Of a DNA stretch of 6,250 nt, positions 1-6,111 are shown piece by piece. Source of the DNA: Roseovarius sp. UBA3070 (lineage in GTDB: Bacteria; Pseudomonadota; Alphaproteobacteria; Rhodobacterales; Rhodobacteraceae); the NCBI GenBank assembly GCA_002366775.1, contig DFBW01000013.1:1-6250 (forward strand), given 5' to 3'. The notes beneath the pieces were generated by a model that made no database searches, was not told the DNA's origin, and was given only the letters and a program-made list of their open reading frames with translations. The position numbers and the translations under genes are program-made. Each line of letters starts with the position of its first letter. Position 1 is the first letter of the stretch.

Positions 1-312
1 CGAATTCTTCTTGCTCGCCGGAACACGCATCATGTCGCCATAGGTACAGACGATCGCACCGTGCCGGTCGGCAAGCTCGATTGCGGCATCAATACGCGGG
101 ATCGGAAGCACGCAAACCGGACATCCCGGTCCATGGACGAACTTCACATTTTCGGGCATCAGATCCTGCACACCATAGCGGAAAATAGCGTGGGTATGGC
201 CGCCGCAAAACTCCATGATGTTATAGTTGCGGTCAGTATCGGCCGCGCGCGCGATGTCTCCGGCAAGCTTGCGGGCAATGTCCTTCTCGCGGAACTCATC
301 GACATATTTCAC
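1..312 (-). CDS. hypD: HypD, Fe(CN)2CO cofactor assembly protein, N-terminal 104 residues
   Basis: HypD works with HypC as the scaffold on which the Fe(CN)2CO group of the [NiFe] site is assembled in the cytoplasm; the family carries a [4Fe-4S] cluster and redox-active cysteines. The frame begins with GTG at 312 and runs open to the left edge, so the gene is truncated by the window and lacks its cluster-binding C-terminal part. Seen in the translation: the start MKYVDEFR, the signature FCGGHTH at residues 35-41 (Cys36), GPGCPVC at 61-67 (Cys64, Cys67), and TYGDMMRVP near residues 90-98, all hallmark HypD motifs. The GTG start overlaps the hypC stop (GTGA) and has a strong GAGGAGGT ribosome site 6 nt upstream inside hypC. 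No ATG gives the family N-terminus. Identity is very secure. Confidence 0.96.
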   Translation of the reverse strand, partial: MKYVDEFREKDIARKLAGDIARAADTDRNYNIMEFCGGHTHAIFRYGVQDLMPENVKFVHGPGCPVCVLPIPRIDAAIELADRHGAIVCTYGDMMRVPASKKNS

Positions 313-536
313 GACGCCACCTCCTCAAGTTCTGCCATCAGGGCAAGGGTACGTTCCGCCTCTTCGGGGCTGATCTTGTTCAGGGCATAGCCGACATGAA
401 TCAACACGAAGTCGCCCTCCGTTACATCGGTCAGCAGCGCCAGTGAGATATCCTTGCGCACCCCGTCAAGCGACACGGTGGCGGTTTGTTTGTCCTCGGT
501 GATCGCGACCACCTCGGCAGGAATTGCCAAACACAT
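309..536 (-). CDS. hypC: HypC, [NiFe] hydrogenase maturation chaperone
   Basis: A 75-residue HypC/HupF-family protein. HypC binds HypD during assembly of the Fe(CN)2CO group and then delivers it to the large-subunit precursor. The N-terminus MCLAIP is the family signature, with the essential Cys2 exposed after Met removal; LIHVGYALNKI at residues 45-55 carries His47, equivalent to the conserved HypC histidine. The frame is open 14 codons further upstream to 578, but that would overlap hypB and bury the Cys2 motif, so the start at 536 is chosen; it has AAGGAG 9 nt ahead. It follows hypB by 13 nt and overlaps hypD by 4 nt. HupF at 4931-5227 is a paralogue in the same operon; the two are told apart by the conserved His, absent in HupF, and by length. 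Confidence 0.96.
   Translation of the reverse strand: MCLAIPAEVVAITEDKQTATVSLDGVRKDISLALLTDVTEGDFVLIHVGYALNKISPEEAERTLALMAELEEVAS
319..326 (-). promoter_or_regulatory. Strong ribosome binding site for hypD
   Basis: The minus strand reads GAGGAGGT, close to a perfect anti-16S match, 6 nt before the GTG at 312. It lies inside the last codons of hypC. Its strength and spacing decide in favour of the GTG start and may offset the weaker start codon. Confidence 0.8.
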
Positions 537-545
537 GCGCGTCTT

Positions 546-551
546 CTCCTT
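546..551 (-). promoter_or_regulatory. Ribosome binding site for hypC, fused to the hypB stop
   Basis: The minus strand reads TAAGGAG: the TAA stop of hypB (552-550) provides the first bases of the AAGGAG site, which sits 9 nt before the hypC ATG at 536. This suggests that ribosomes finishing hypB can reinitiate on hypC. Confidence 0.7.
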
Positions 552-1416
552 ATGCGGTTTCGCTTTGGCGTTTGCCAAGGCGCGCTATTTCGCGGCTGGC
601 CCGGATCCAATCCAACCAGTCTTCCATGCCTTCACCGGATTTGGCCGACACCAACAGGGTCTTGATCTTCGGGTTCACCCGACGGGCATAGCCGAGGCAT
701 TTTTCGACGTCAAAATCAAGATGCGGCAACAGATCGGTCTTGGTCAGCAGCATCACATCCGAGGCGTGGAACATATCCGGGTATTTGATCGGCTTGTCCT
801 CGCCCTCGGTCACCGACAGGATCACCACCTTGTGCGCTTCGCCCAGATCGAACCCGGCCGGACACACCAGATTGCCAACGTTTTCGATGAACAAAACACT
901 GTCATCCGGCAGCGCCAGGTGCTCCAACGCATGCCCCACCATATGGCCATCAAGATGGCAGCCCTTGCCGGTATTGACCTGCACCGCCGGGGCACCGGTT
1001 TCACGAATGCGCTCGGCGTCGTTGGCAGTTTGCTGGTCGCCCTCGATCACGCCCATGTCCAAATCACCGCTCAGGGCCTTGATGGTCTCGGTCAGCAGCG
1101 TTGTTTTGCCAGACCCTGGACTGGAAACAAGGTTAAGGGCCAGCATCCCATGTTCATCGAAATGCCGCCGGTTGGCAGTGGCGTATTCGTTGTTCTTGGC
1201 AAGGATGTCGGTTTCGATCTGCACCATGCGTGCCTGCGACAGCCCCGGCGCGTGAGCGTGGGCGGGCCCATGACCATAGTGGTGTGTGCCATCCTCTGCG
1301 TGATCATGATGGTGGTGATGGCCTTCATGGGAATGGCTGTGATCGTGGCCATGGCTATGGGGCGCACCGCCCTCAACTGTCACTTGTCCCTCGGAACATC
1401 CGCATACCGTGCACAT
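550..1416 (-). CDS. hypB: HypB, hydrogenase nickel-insertion GTPase
   Basis: HypB is a SIMIBI-class GTPase that, with HypA, loads nickel into the hydrogenase large subunit. The 288-residue product has three parts. The N-terminal MCTVCGC (Cys2, Cys5, Cys7) is the high-affinity nickel motif. A histidine-rich tract follows with 17 His between residues 20 and 55, as in HypB proteins that also store nickel. From about residue 60 comes the G domain, with the P-loop SSPGSGKTT (98-106), EGDQQT (125-130), the metal-site KGCHLDGHM (Cys153, His154), ENVGNLVCP (178-186, Cys185) and TKTD (225-228) as the NKxD base-recognition motif. The start at 1416 is chosen because it gives the MCxxCGC N-terminus; it overlaps the hypA stop as TGATG and follows GGAGGTGG. 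The open frame continues upstream to 1485 but within hypA. No hypF follows; hypC starts 13 nt on. Confidence 0.97.
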   Translation of the reverse strand: MCTVCGCSEGQVTVEGGAPHSHGHDHSHSHEGHHHHHDHAEDGTHHYGHGPAHAHAPGLSQARMVQIETDILAKNNEYATANRRHFDEHGMLALNLVSSPGSGKTTLLTETIKALSGDLDMGVIEGDQQTANDAERIRETGAPAVQVNTGKGCHLDGHMVGHALEHLALPDDSVLFIENVGNLVCPAGFDLGEAHKVVILSVTEGEDKPIKYPDMFHASDVMLLTKTDLLPHLDFDVEKCLGYARRVNPKIKTLLVSAKSGEGMEDWLDWIRASREIARLGKRQSETA

Positions 1417-1757
1417 CAGTCCACCTCCATTTCCTTGATCCGCAGCTCTTCGCCGCCGGTTATCTGTATCTGATAGCTGCCACAATCCGGGCAGGCATCA
1501 TAGCGTTCACGCACTGAAATCGCCCTGGCGCAGGGCATGCACCAACCGGTGACCGGCAACTCAATCACATCCAGTTTTGCACCGTCTGCGATGCTACCAC
1601 GGGTCACCACATCAAAACTGAACCGCAGCGCCTCAAGCTCAACCCCGGCCATTGCGCCAACCTCCAGCCGCACCATGTTCACCTTGTCAAACGATTGGGC
1701 CACAGCCTGTTGTTCGATAACCGAAATGATGCTTTCGCAGATCGACATTTCATGCAT
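1416..1757 (-). CDS. hypA: HypA, hydrogenase nickel chaperone
   Basis: HypA is a small nickel- and zinc-binding protein that partners HypB in nickel delivery to the large-subunit precursor. The product has 113 residues, the usual family length. It begins MHEMS, where Met1, His2 and Glu3 belong to the family nickel site, and carries two CxxC pairs at Cys73/Cys76 and Cys89/Cys92 that form the structural zinc site. The frame is open ten codons further upstream to 1787, but a start there would displace the MHE nickel motif from the N-terminus. The chosen ATG overlaps the hupK stop as TGATG; its own stop overlaps the hypB start the same way, so expression of hupK, hypA and hypB is probably translationally coupled. 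Confidence 0.97.
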   Translation of the reverse strand: MHEMSICESIISVIEQQAVAQSFDKVNMVRLEVGAMAGVELEALRFSFDVVTRGSIADGAKLDVIELPVTGWCMPCARAISVRERYDACPDCGSYQIQITGGEELRIKEMEVD

Positions 1758-2809
1758 CAGACGACCCTCACTTCGAACGCGACGCAAGGGTCGATGGCTT
1801 CTATCAAGGCATGCGCGCGCATCGGCAAATCAGCCTCGGACGGCAATGTGCGCAAGGCCTGCACCGCCGCGCCCTCGGGGTGAAAATTCCATTCTGTGGG
1901 GGCAAGAATATGGTACTCAGCGATCATGCCGTTATCCTGCGTCACGGCATGGATCAACCGCCCCCGCGCGGTTTTAGCAATGCCCAGACCGTCGCCCCCC
2001 TGAACCAGACAGTCACCGTTTTGCATCTGCTCGGGGATCCGGGCCAATTCAACCAGACGCGCAACCAGCCGGGCCAGCAACCCGGCACCATGCGCTTTGA
2101 TCAGTGCCACCAACAACGGATGCCCGCTTTGGCGCTCCAAGGGGCCGGTCTCATGGGGTTGCCCCTGCCAGTCAGGGTATCGTGAAAACTCCGGGTCGCT
2201 GAATCGTTTTTTCAGTAAATTCTCTGATAAGTCAGGCAAGTAATGGGTTTGAGAGGCACCAAGACTCGCCCATCCCTTTGCAATAACCCCCGACAAATGA
2301 TCTTTGGCCGGTGTCGGCGCACCGGCCAGCCAACCGTCAAAAGCCTTGATGTTGTCCAGCGCCAGAAACTGCGCTGCCCGCGCGCCCAGAACATCATGCT
2401 CCAGAATATCCGCGAGCGTGTCAGCCTGTTCACGCTCCGCCTTGCGCGCGCCAAGGGCGGCTTTCATGCCTTTCACAAGCGACATGACCGGTGCCGCGTT
2501 CAATGCAGTCGGCCCAGCTTGCGCGCGCCACCCCGTCAGAATACGCAGCAGATGTTCGCGGGCATTCTCGGCCAGCACCATCAAGGAATCCGAACGGCAC
2601 ATCTCATCGGCCTGCGGGCCAAACATCGCCCGCCGCGCAGCCGCGACATGCGCATGCCCACACAGCGAGAACAATCGCGGCAGCAAATCCAAAACGTCAC
2701 TCGGGCTGCGCCCCCTCAGCATCCGCGCGACATCAACGCCTCGGTTCGAGCTCAGCCGCACGTCGCCATCCCGCCCCATCTCGATGCTGATCCGACCTTC
2801 GGCAATCAT
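1757..2809 (-). CDS. hupK: HupK, large-subunit-like hydrogenase assembly protein
   Basis: HupK (HoxV in Ralstonia) is a hydrogenase accessory protein distantly related to the catalytic large subunit HupL. It is thought to act as a scaffold or intermediate carrier while the Fe(CN)2CO group is passed to HupL. The 350-residue product shows traces of this ancestry: LCGHAHVAAARRA at residues 49-61 resembles the RxCGxC...H motif of HupL but keeps only Cys50, and DPCVAF at 340-345, almost at the C-terminus, resembles DPCxxCxxH but keeps only Cys342, with Phe345 and Arg348 where HupL has Cys and His. The protein ends two residues after that point, so it lacks the tail that HupD removes from HupL. The start overlaps the hupJ stop as ATGA with GGAGGG upstream. 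The middle of the protein is poorly conserved and carries no motif I recognise. Confidence 0.9.
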   Translation of the reverse strand: MIAEGRISIEMGRDGDVRLSSNRGVDVARMLRGRSPSDVLDLLPRLFSLCGHAHVAAARRAMFGPQADEMCRSDSLMVLAENAREHLLRILTGWRAQAGPTALNAAPVMSLVKGMKAALGARKAEREQADTLADILEHDVLGARAAQFLALDNIKAFDGWLAGAPTPAKDHLSGVIAKGWASLGASQTHYLPDLSENLLKKRFSDPEFSRYPDWQGQPHETGPLERQSGHPLLVALIKAHGAGLLARLVARLVELARIPEQMQNGDCLVQGGDGLGIAKTARGRLIHAVTQDNGMIAEYHILAPTEWNFHPEGAAVQALRTLPSEADLPMRAHALIEAIDPCVAFEVRVV

Positions 2810-3399
2810 GGCTGACCCTCCGCACCACTGCGCGCGGATCCACCACGAAACAGGTCTCGACGGCTGATTTCTGCCGGAGTTGTCTGACGCGGGGCCTCGG
2901 CGTCTGGTGGCTGACCGTCCTCAGACGAAGGTAGTTTGCCAGCCCAGAGGTTGCGCATCTCTGCGTCATCATCCTCTTCTTCGACTTCATCAGGGGCCGC
3001 CAGAACCTGAGCCAGCGCTGCTTGGGCTGTCTCAACCGCCGCCTCCTGATCGGAAAACTCAAATACCGGGGAAAACAACGAACAGGACAGGGAATAGCCC
3101 AACGCCTCTTCGTGGCCGACAATGAACTCAACTTGTCCGGCGGGCAGCTGGATTTGCCGTTTTTCGCCCACACCGGGTTTCAATTCTGAAAAGCCTTGGG
3201 CGTCTTGCGGCAGCAGCATCAGGTTCATGAACCACGGAGTCAGTAGCACCCCAAGGTGAAACTCCTGCCACGGCTCAAAGCCGATGGCCGCAACCGTCAG
3301 GTCCGGGTTCAGGATGGGCACACCCTTCATGCGAGTCGCCTCGATCTCGCTATAGAGCGCTTCAAGCTTTTCGCGAAGTTCGGGGCATTGATCCTGCAT
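2806..3399 (-). CDS. hupJ: HupJ, HybE-family hydrogenase assembly chaperone
   Basis: A 197-residue member of the HybE/HupJ/HoxT chaperones, which take part in maturation and quality control of Tat-exported [NiFe] hydrogenases. The conserved N-terminal core is clear: MKGVPILNP (residues 24-32), AAIGFEPW (37-44) and LGVLLTPWFMNLMLLP (49-64), then a GYSLSCSLFSPVFEF segment (101-115). From about residue 136 the protein becomes low-complexity and acidic (EEEDDD at 140-145) and ends with SRRDLFRG at 179-186. The open frame continues upstream to 3450, but the ATG at 3399 is preferred because it overlaps the hupI stop (TGATG) and has GGTGAG just ahead. In Rhodobacter this gene name is sometimes used for the rubredoxin, so gene naming differs between species. 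Confidence 0.9.
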   Translation of the reverse strand: MQDQCPELREKLEALYSEIEATRMKGVPILNPDLTVAAIGFEPWQEFHLGVLLTPWFMNLMLLPQDAQGFSELKPGVGEKRQIQLPAGQVEFIVGHEEALGYSLSCSLFSPVFEFSDQEAAVETAQAALAQVLAAPDEVEEEDDDAEMRNLWAGKLPSSEDGQPPDAEAPRQTTPAEISRRDLFRGGSARSGAEGQP

Positions 3400-3632
3400 C
3401 AGCCGCTCACCACTATAAAGTCCTGCCGCCGACCATCGCAATTGGGGCACGACCAGTGATCGGGCAGCTTAGCAAACGGCGTCCCCACGGGGATTTGCCA
3501 ATACTCATCCCCTTCGGCAGGATCATATTGCCACCAGCAAATCTTGCATTCCAGCACAGAACCGTCCTCAAGTTTGGACGTGTCCCCGCCAAACGAGCCG
3601 CCGGAAAAACCAGAGATGGCCCCTTCAGTCAT
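3399..3632 (-). CDS. hupI: HupI, rubredoxin-type hydrogenase maturation protein
   Basis: A 77-residue rubredoxin (HupI in Rhizobium, HupJ in Rhodobacter capsulatus, HoxR in Ralstonia). Rubredoxins hold one iron in four cysteines; here these are CKIC (Cys29, Cys32) and CPNC (Cys62, Cys65). The core EGDEYWQIPVGTPFAKLP and WSCPNCDGRRQDF is typical of the hydrogenase-associated subgroup, which is implicated in maturation of the small-subunit iron-sulfur clusters or their protection under oxygen. The N-terminal 24 residues are Gly/Ser-rich and probably flexible. The start at 3632 overlaps the end of hupH by 8 nt and has only a weak ribosome site, so expression probably depends on coupling with hupH. 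The stop overlaps the hupJ start. No membrane segment is visible. Confidence 0.95.
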   Translation of the reverse strand: MTEGAISGFSGGSFGGDTSKLEDGSVLECKICWWQYDPAEGDEYWQIPVGTPFAKLPDHWSCPNCDGRRQDFIVVSG

Positions 3633-4482
3633 TATATATCGCCATGATTTCCATCAGCCTCTCGGCGCTATCGTCAATGTCTTCCTGCGCCGCACACACC
3701 ACCTCGGGCACCTCAGTGATTTCCATCGAATTGAGGATGATTGTATCCTGCGCGTTGTAATACTGAACCCACCAGACATTGTTGGTCGCGGTCGAGGACA
3801 CCCGGCAATTGCCATAGCCGCGCGACAGGATGATGGTGCCGCCCACGCCAAGCTTGTCGGCCAGATAGGTCAGGTCTTCCTCGGTGTGGGGCAGCAACGA
3901 CAGGTTGATCGAATGTGTCGGATCGCCGACCTTTCGCGTGCTGACCTTATCGGCAATCTCGGACAGCAATGACGGGGCATTGAACACCGACGGTGGCAGC
4001 GGGTCCTCGGCCTGCGCCGCCTCGCTCTGGGCAAGGGAGAACACCTGATCGCGCACCGCATTTGGCCAAGCCGCAACCTCGATTGTATCGCGCTCGACAT
4101 CACCGTTTTCGTCGAAATGCAGCACCCGCCAGACACCGGCGAACACGGCTTCCTGTACTTGAATAGACGGACCAGCAACCATCGAAACTTCACCCTCGCC
4201 CAGGATCTGATTGATCAGGCCAAGGTCTTCGGGGGCTAGATCGCCCAGCTCCAGAACCGCCGCAGGCGCGCCAATACGGTAGCCCTTCAAAGCCGCAACC
4301 AGCTCGTTCAGCCGAGCCTTGCCTGCTTCCATCCCAACCGTATCTTCCGGCTCGGGTGCGATGGGCAGATCGAATGTCGCCATCTCGCGCGGCATTTCCA
4401 TATAGTCGAGCGCCTGACCGTCATCTTCGGTGGGCTGGGTGCCGGGGCCAACCGCGCCAGGAATTACAAATTCGGTGGACAT
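3625..4482 (-). CDS. hupH: HupH, HyaF-family hydrogenase accessory protein
   Basis: HupH (HyaF in E. coli, HoxQ in Ralstonia) is needed for active membrane-bound hydrogenase and is linked to small-subunit maturation, probably together with HupG; its biochemical activity is not settled. The 285-residue product has the family C-terminal domain, best seen in SRGYGNCR (220-227), NNVWWVQYYNAQDTIILN (234-251) and VPEVVCAAQED (258-268), with conserved Cys226 and Cys263. An internal segment around residues 100-135 (GEGEVSM, VWRVLHF) belongs to the N-terminal half of the same family. The frame is open 16 codons further to 4530, but the ATG at 4482 has AAGGGA upstream and clears the hupG stop by 14 nt. 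That short gap is one of the few non-overlapping junctions in the operon. Its stop overlaps hupI. Confidence 0.93.
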   Translation of the reverse strand: MSTEFVIPGAVGPGTQPTEDDGQALDYMEMPREMATFDLPIAPEPEDTVGMEAGKARLNELVAALKGYRIGAPAAVLELGDLAPEDLGLINQILGEGEVSMVAGPSIQVQEAVFAGVWRVLHFDENGDVERDTIEVAAWPNAVRDQVFSLAQSEAAQAEDPLPPSVFNAPSLLSEIADKVSTRKVGDPTHSINLSLLPHTEEDLTYLADKLGVGGTIILSRGYGNCRVSSTATNNVWWVQYYNAQDTIILNSMEITEVPEVVCAAQEDIDDSAERLMEIMAIYND

Positions 4483-4496
4483 GTTCAGATCCCTTT

Positions 4497-4931
4497 TCAG
4501 TTGGAGCGGGTCTGCGCGATTGGGGCGCAACCTTCGGGGAATTCAAATTGCGGCGGCGGGGTTGCGTCGCGCGCAAGAATTTCATTGATCTCAGTGACAT
4601 AGTCGGCCCAATCCAGAACTTTCTGGATCACGCCAAGGTAATGCCCGTCGCGTAGGAAAATCAGCGAGGGAAAGCGGTTAAAGCGATATCGCGTCTGCAC
4701 TTCGCGTTCGCTACTCCTTTCCAGAACCGCCGCGCTCAGATGCCCGCCCGAGGCTTTGACAATTTCAGGCAGGATGACGGCGACATCGTTCACTTCGACA
4801 TGGCGATGCCAATCACCGCCTACAAACAACACCATGTCGCCATTTGCCTTGGCAAATTCATCAAGCGTCGCGGCGCTGACCACAGGCAGGCCCTCACGCT
4901 CGATAATACTCTCCATCAAGGGGGAAAACAT
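4497..4931 (-). CDS. hupG: HupG, thioredoxin-like HyaE-family hydrogenase chaperone
   Basis: A 144-residue protein of the HupG/HyaE/HoxO family, thioredoxin-fold proteins that bind the hydrogenase small subunit or its Tat signal peptide before export. The fold signature is visible: a strand MVLFVGGDW at 33-41, then FNRFPSLIFLRDG at 84-96, where Pro88 is in the position of the thioredoxin cis-proline. The redox CxxC is missing: GGDWHRHVE stands where it would be and the only cysteine is Cys135 near the C-terminus, as expected for a chaperone rather than an oxidoreductase. The start overlaps the hupF stop as TGATG and has AAAGGAA 8 nt upstream. A second in-frame ATG five codons later is possible but less well placed. 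Confidence 0.92.
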   Translation of the reverse strand: MFSPLMESIIEREGLPVVSAATLDEFAKANGDMVLFVGGDWHRHVEVNDVAVILPEIVKASGGHLSAAVLERSSEREVQTRYRFNRFPSLIFLRDGHYLGVIQKVLDWADYVTEINEILARDATPPPQFEFPEGCAPIAQTRSN

Positions 4932-5227
4932 CAGGTCGGTTCCTTTCGATTGGCGGCAGAGTTTTCAATAATGTCGGCAAAGAGGTGATCAATGTCCGCC
5001 GTGTCACCGGCCATCACCGCATCGAGCGCGCTCAGCGCATCGGTGAACTTTTGCGCGTCCTGTTCGTCAATCACTTCTCGTGCGGCATCAATAAAGACCA
5101 ACACCCATGTGCCGACTGGCTGATCGCCGACCAGCATCGTATCGATCCTGCGAACCCCTCCCTGGTAATTGCAAAGCGCATATCCCGCGCCGCTCTCGGC
5201 GACCTGCATTGGTAGCCCCATGCACAT
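4931..5227 (-). CDS. hupF: HupF, HypC-like chaperone for the hydrogenase large subunit
   Basis: HupF is a HypC paralogue that, in Rhizobium leguminosarum, supports large-subunit maturation and protects it under oxygen. The 98-residue product begins MCMGLPMQV, the HypC/HupF signature with Cys2, and shares the short beta-barrel region (VRRIDTMLVG, GTWVLVFID). It differs from HypC at 309-536 in two visible ways: the HypC His47 is replaced by Phe45 in VLVFIDAA, and it has a C-terminal extension of about 25 residues, as HupF proteins do. The first Met is the start because it supplies the MCxG motif. It overlaps the hupD stop as TGATG, and no clear ribosome site precedes it, which suggests coupling to hupD. 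Its stop overlaps the hupG start. Confidence 0.94.
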   Translation of the reverse strand: MCMGLPMQVAESGAGYALCNYQGGVRRIDTMLVGDQPVGTWVLVFIDAAREVIDEQDAQKFTDALSALDAVMAGDTADIDHLFADIIENSAANRKEPT

Positions 5228-5919
5228 CAGGTTTGATTCCCGTGCTCGGTGGCCAAGAGGGCATCCATCTCGCCTTCAAAATCCCCTGGTGCTTTCCAGT
5301 TTTGATCGTTGAGCAGACGTTCATCACCACTGCGACAGGCAACTTCTTCGGAAGGTCGATCGTTTTCGTAGTGCTCGGAAGTCATGATCGGGCAGGCAAT
5401 TGTGCTCTCCTGCGAAAGCGGCGTTTCGCGCCTTTCCGGCTTGATGCCAAAATCGGCAAGATAGCCCAAAGCCATCTCTATCGCCGGATCAACCTGTGCC
5501 TTGGTTTCCGGGCGCAGACTGCCTCCGAAATCTTCCAGCTCGACTGGCTGCACTCCGATCAACAACAGATGATCCGGTGCATCGTCCATCATTTCTGCCA
5601 TGGCCAGAACTTCTTGGAATCCTGTCTGATGCAGGCTGACCTTCTTGGCGCCCATGAACTTGGGAACTTCCTCTCCCTCGACACGTTTCATCGTGCCGGG
5701 TGGCAGGTCATAATCGACCGCGTCAAACACGATCAGAATGTCAGCGTCGCGCACGTGCTGAACAAGATAAATACCCTGAGTGCCGCCATCCAAAAGTGTG
5801 ACATTGTCAGGGCACCAGTACTTGCGGTGGAATTCCTCGACCGCGCGCACACCGAACCCCTCATCCGCCCAAAGTAGGTTGCCAATCCCAAGGATCAGAA
5901 CACTTGGTTGCGCCGACAT
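5227..5919 (-). CDS. hupD: HupD, hydrogenase large-subunit maturation endopeptidase
   Basis: HupD is the nickel-dependent checkpoint protease that cuts a short C-terminal peptide from HupL once the [NiFe] site is filled. The 230-residue product has the M52/HybD fold signature: ILGIGNLLWADEGFG (9-23) with Glu20, VFDAVDYD (64-71) with Asp66, and LHQTG (96-100) with His97. These match the nickel ligands Glu16, Asp62 and His93 of E. coli HybD at a constant offset of four. The frame is open 16 codons upstream to 5967, but the ATG at 5919 has GGGAGGA 4 nt ahead and gives the expected N-terminus. The C-terminal 55 or so residues, beyond the usual domain end, hold Cys176 and Cys195 and a hydrophilic tail. 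It is the first gene after the 309-nt gap and overlaps hupF. Confidence 0.95.
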   Translation of the reverse strand: MSAQPSVLILGIGNLLWADEGFGVRAVEEFHRKYWCPDNVTLLDGGTQGIYLVQHVRDADILIVFDAVDYDLPPGTMKRVEGEEVPKFMGAKKVSLHQTGFQEVLAMAEMMDDAPDHLLLIGVQPVELEDFGGSLRPETKAQVDPAIEMALGYLADFGIKPERRETPLSQESTIACPIMTSEHYENDRPSEEVACRSGDERLLNDQNWKAPGDFEGEMDALLATEHGNQT

Positions 5920-5923
5920 GATA

Positions 5924-5930
5924 TCCTCCC
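5924..5930 (-). promoter_or_regulatory. Ribosome binding site for hupD
   Basis: The minus strand reads GGGAGGA four bases before the ATG at 5919. It is one of the strongest sites in the window, fits the first gene of a coupled block, and decides against the alternative upstream ATG at 5967. Confidence 0.8.
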
Positions 5931-6053
5931 ATGTTTGCCGTATGGCCCGGTGGCCTGTTCGCCCCACAGCCCTGTCGCGGCTTCAACTCCCTTTTGCCAA
6001 ATGGGGCGCATTGATCTGCCATCCCCAGTGGCGATTTCAATAATGCTTACCGA

Positions 6054-6071
6054 TTCCAAAAAATTTTGGAA
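6054..6071. repeat. AT-rich palindrome TTCCAAAA-AA-TTTTGGAA
   Basis: Two perfect 8-nt inverted arms separated by AA. The right arm extends to TTTTGGAAAG (6064-6073), which recurs exactly at 6112-6121. It may be an operator for a dimeric regulator, or it could form a small AT hairpin in the hupD leader. No known regulator site was recognised. Confidence 0.6.
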
Positions 6072-6111
6072 AGTTGTTTTCCACCCCCAATATGCAGAGT
6101 TTACCTCTTAT

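Noticed and set aside
454..1473. A 339-residue plus-strand open frame, longer than hypB itself.
   Set aside because: It is antisense to hypB and hypC; its composition mirrors the His-rich tract and it shows no family motif, while the minus strand encodes textbook HypB.
2243..2867. Overlapping plus-strand frames of nearly 190 residues opposite hupK.
   Set aside because: Arg/Pro/Ala-rich shadow translations; the minus strand has a coupled gene with HupL-like motifs.
5107..5877. A 256-residue plus-strand open frame opposite hupD.
   Set aside because: It is a shadow of hupD in GC-rich DNA, with no recognisable domain and no ribosome site of note.
5920..5967. An upstream ATG that would lengthen HupD by 16 residues.
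   Set aside because: The extension is not family-like, and the internal ATG has the strong GGGAGGA site and gives the standard N-terminus.
5990..6035. Possible sigma54 promoters (TGGCAG...TGC and TTGGCAAAAGGGAGTTGA on the minus strand).
   Set aside because: The GG-to-GC spacing is off by one in the first and the second lacks the -12 GC, so neither meets the consensus.
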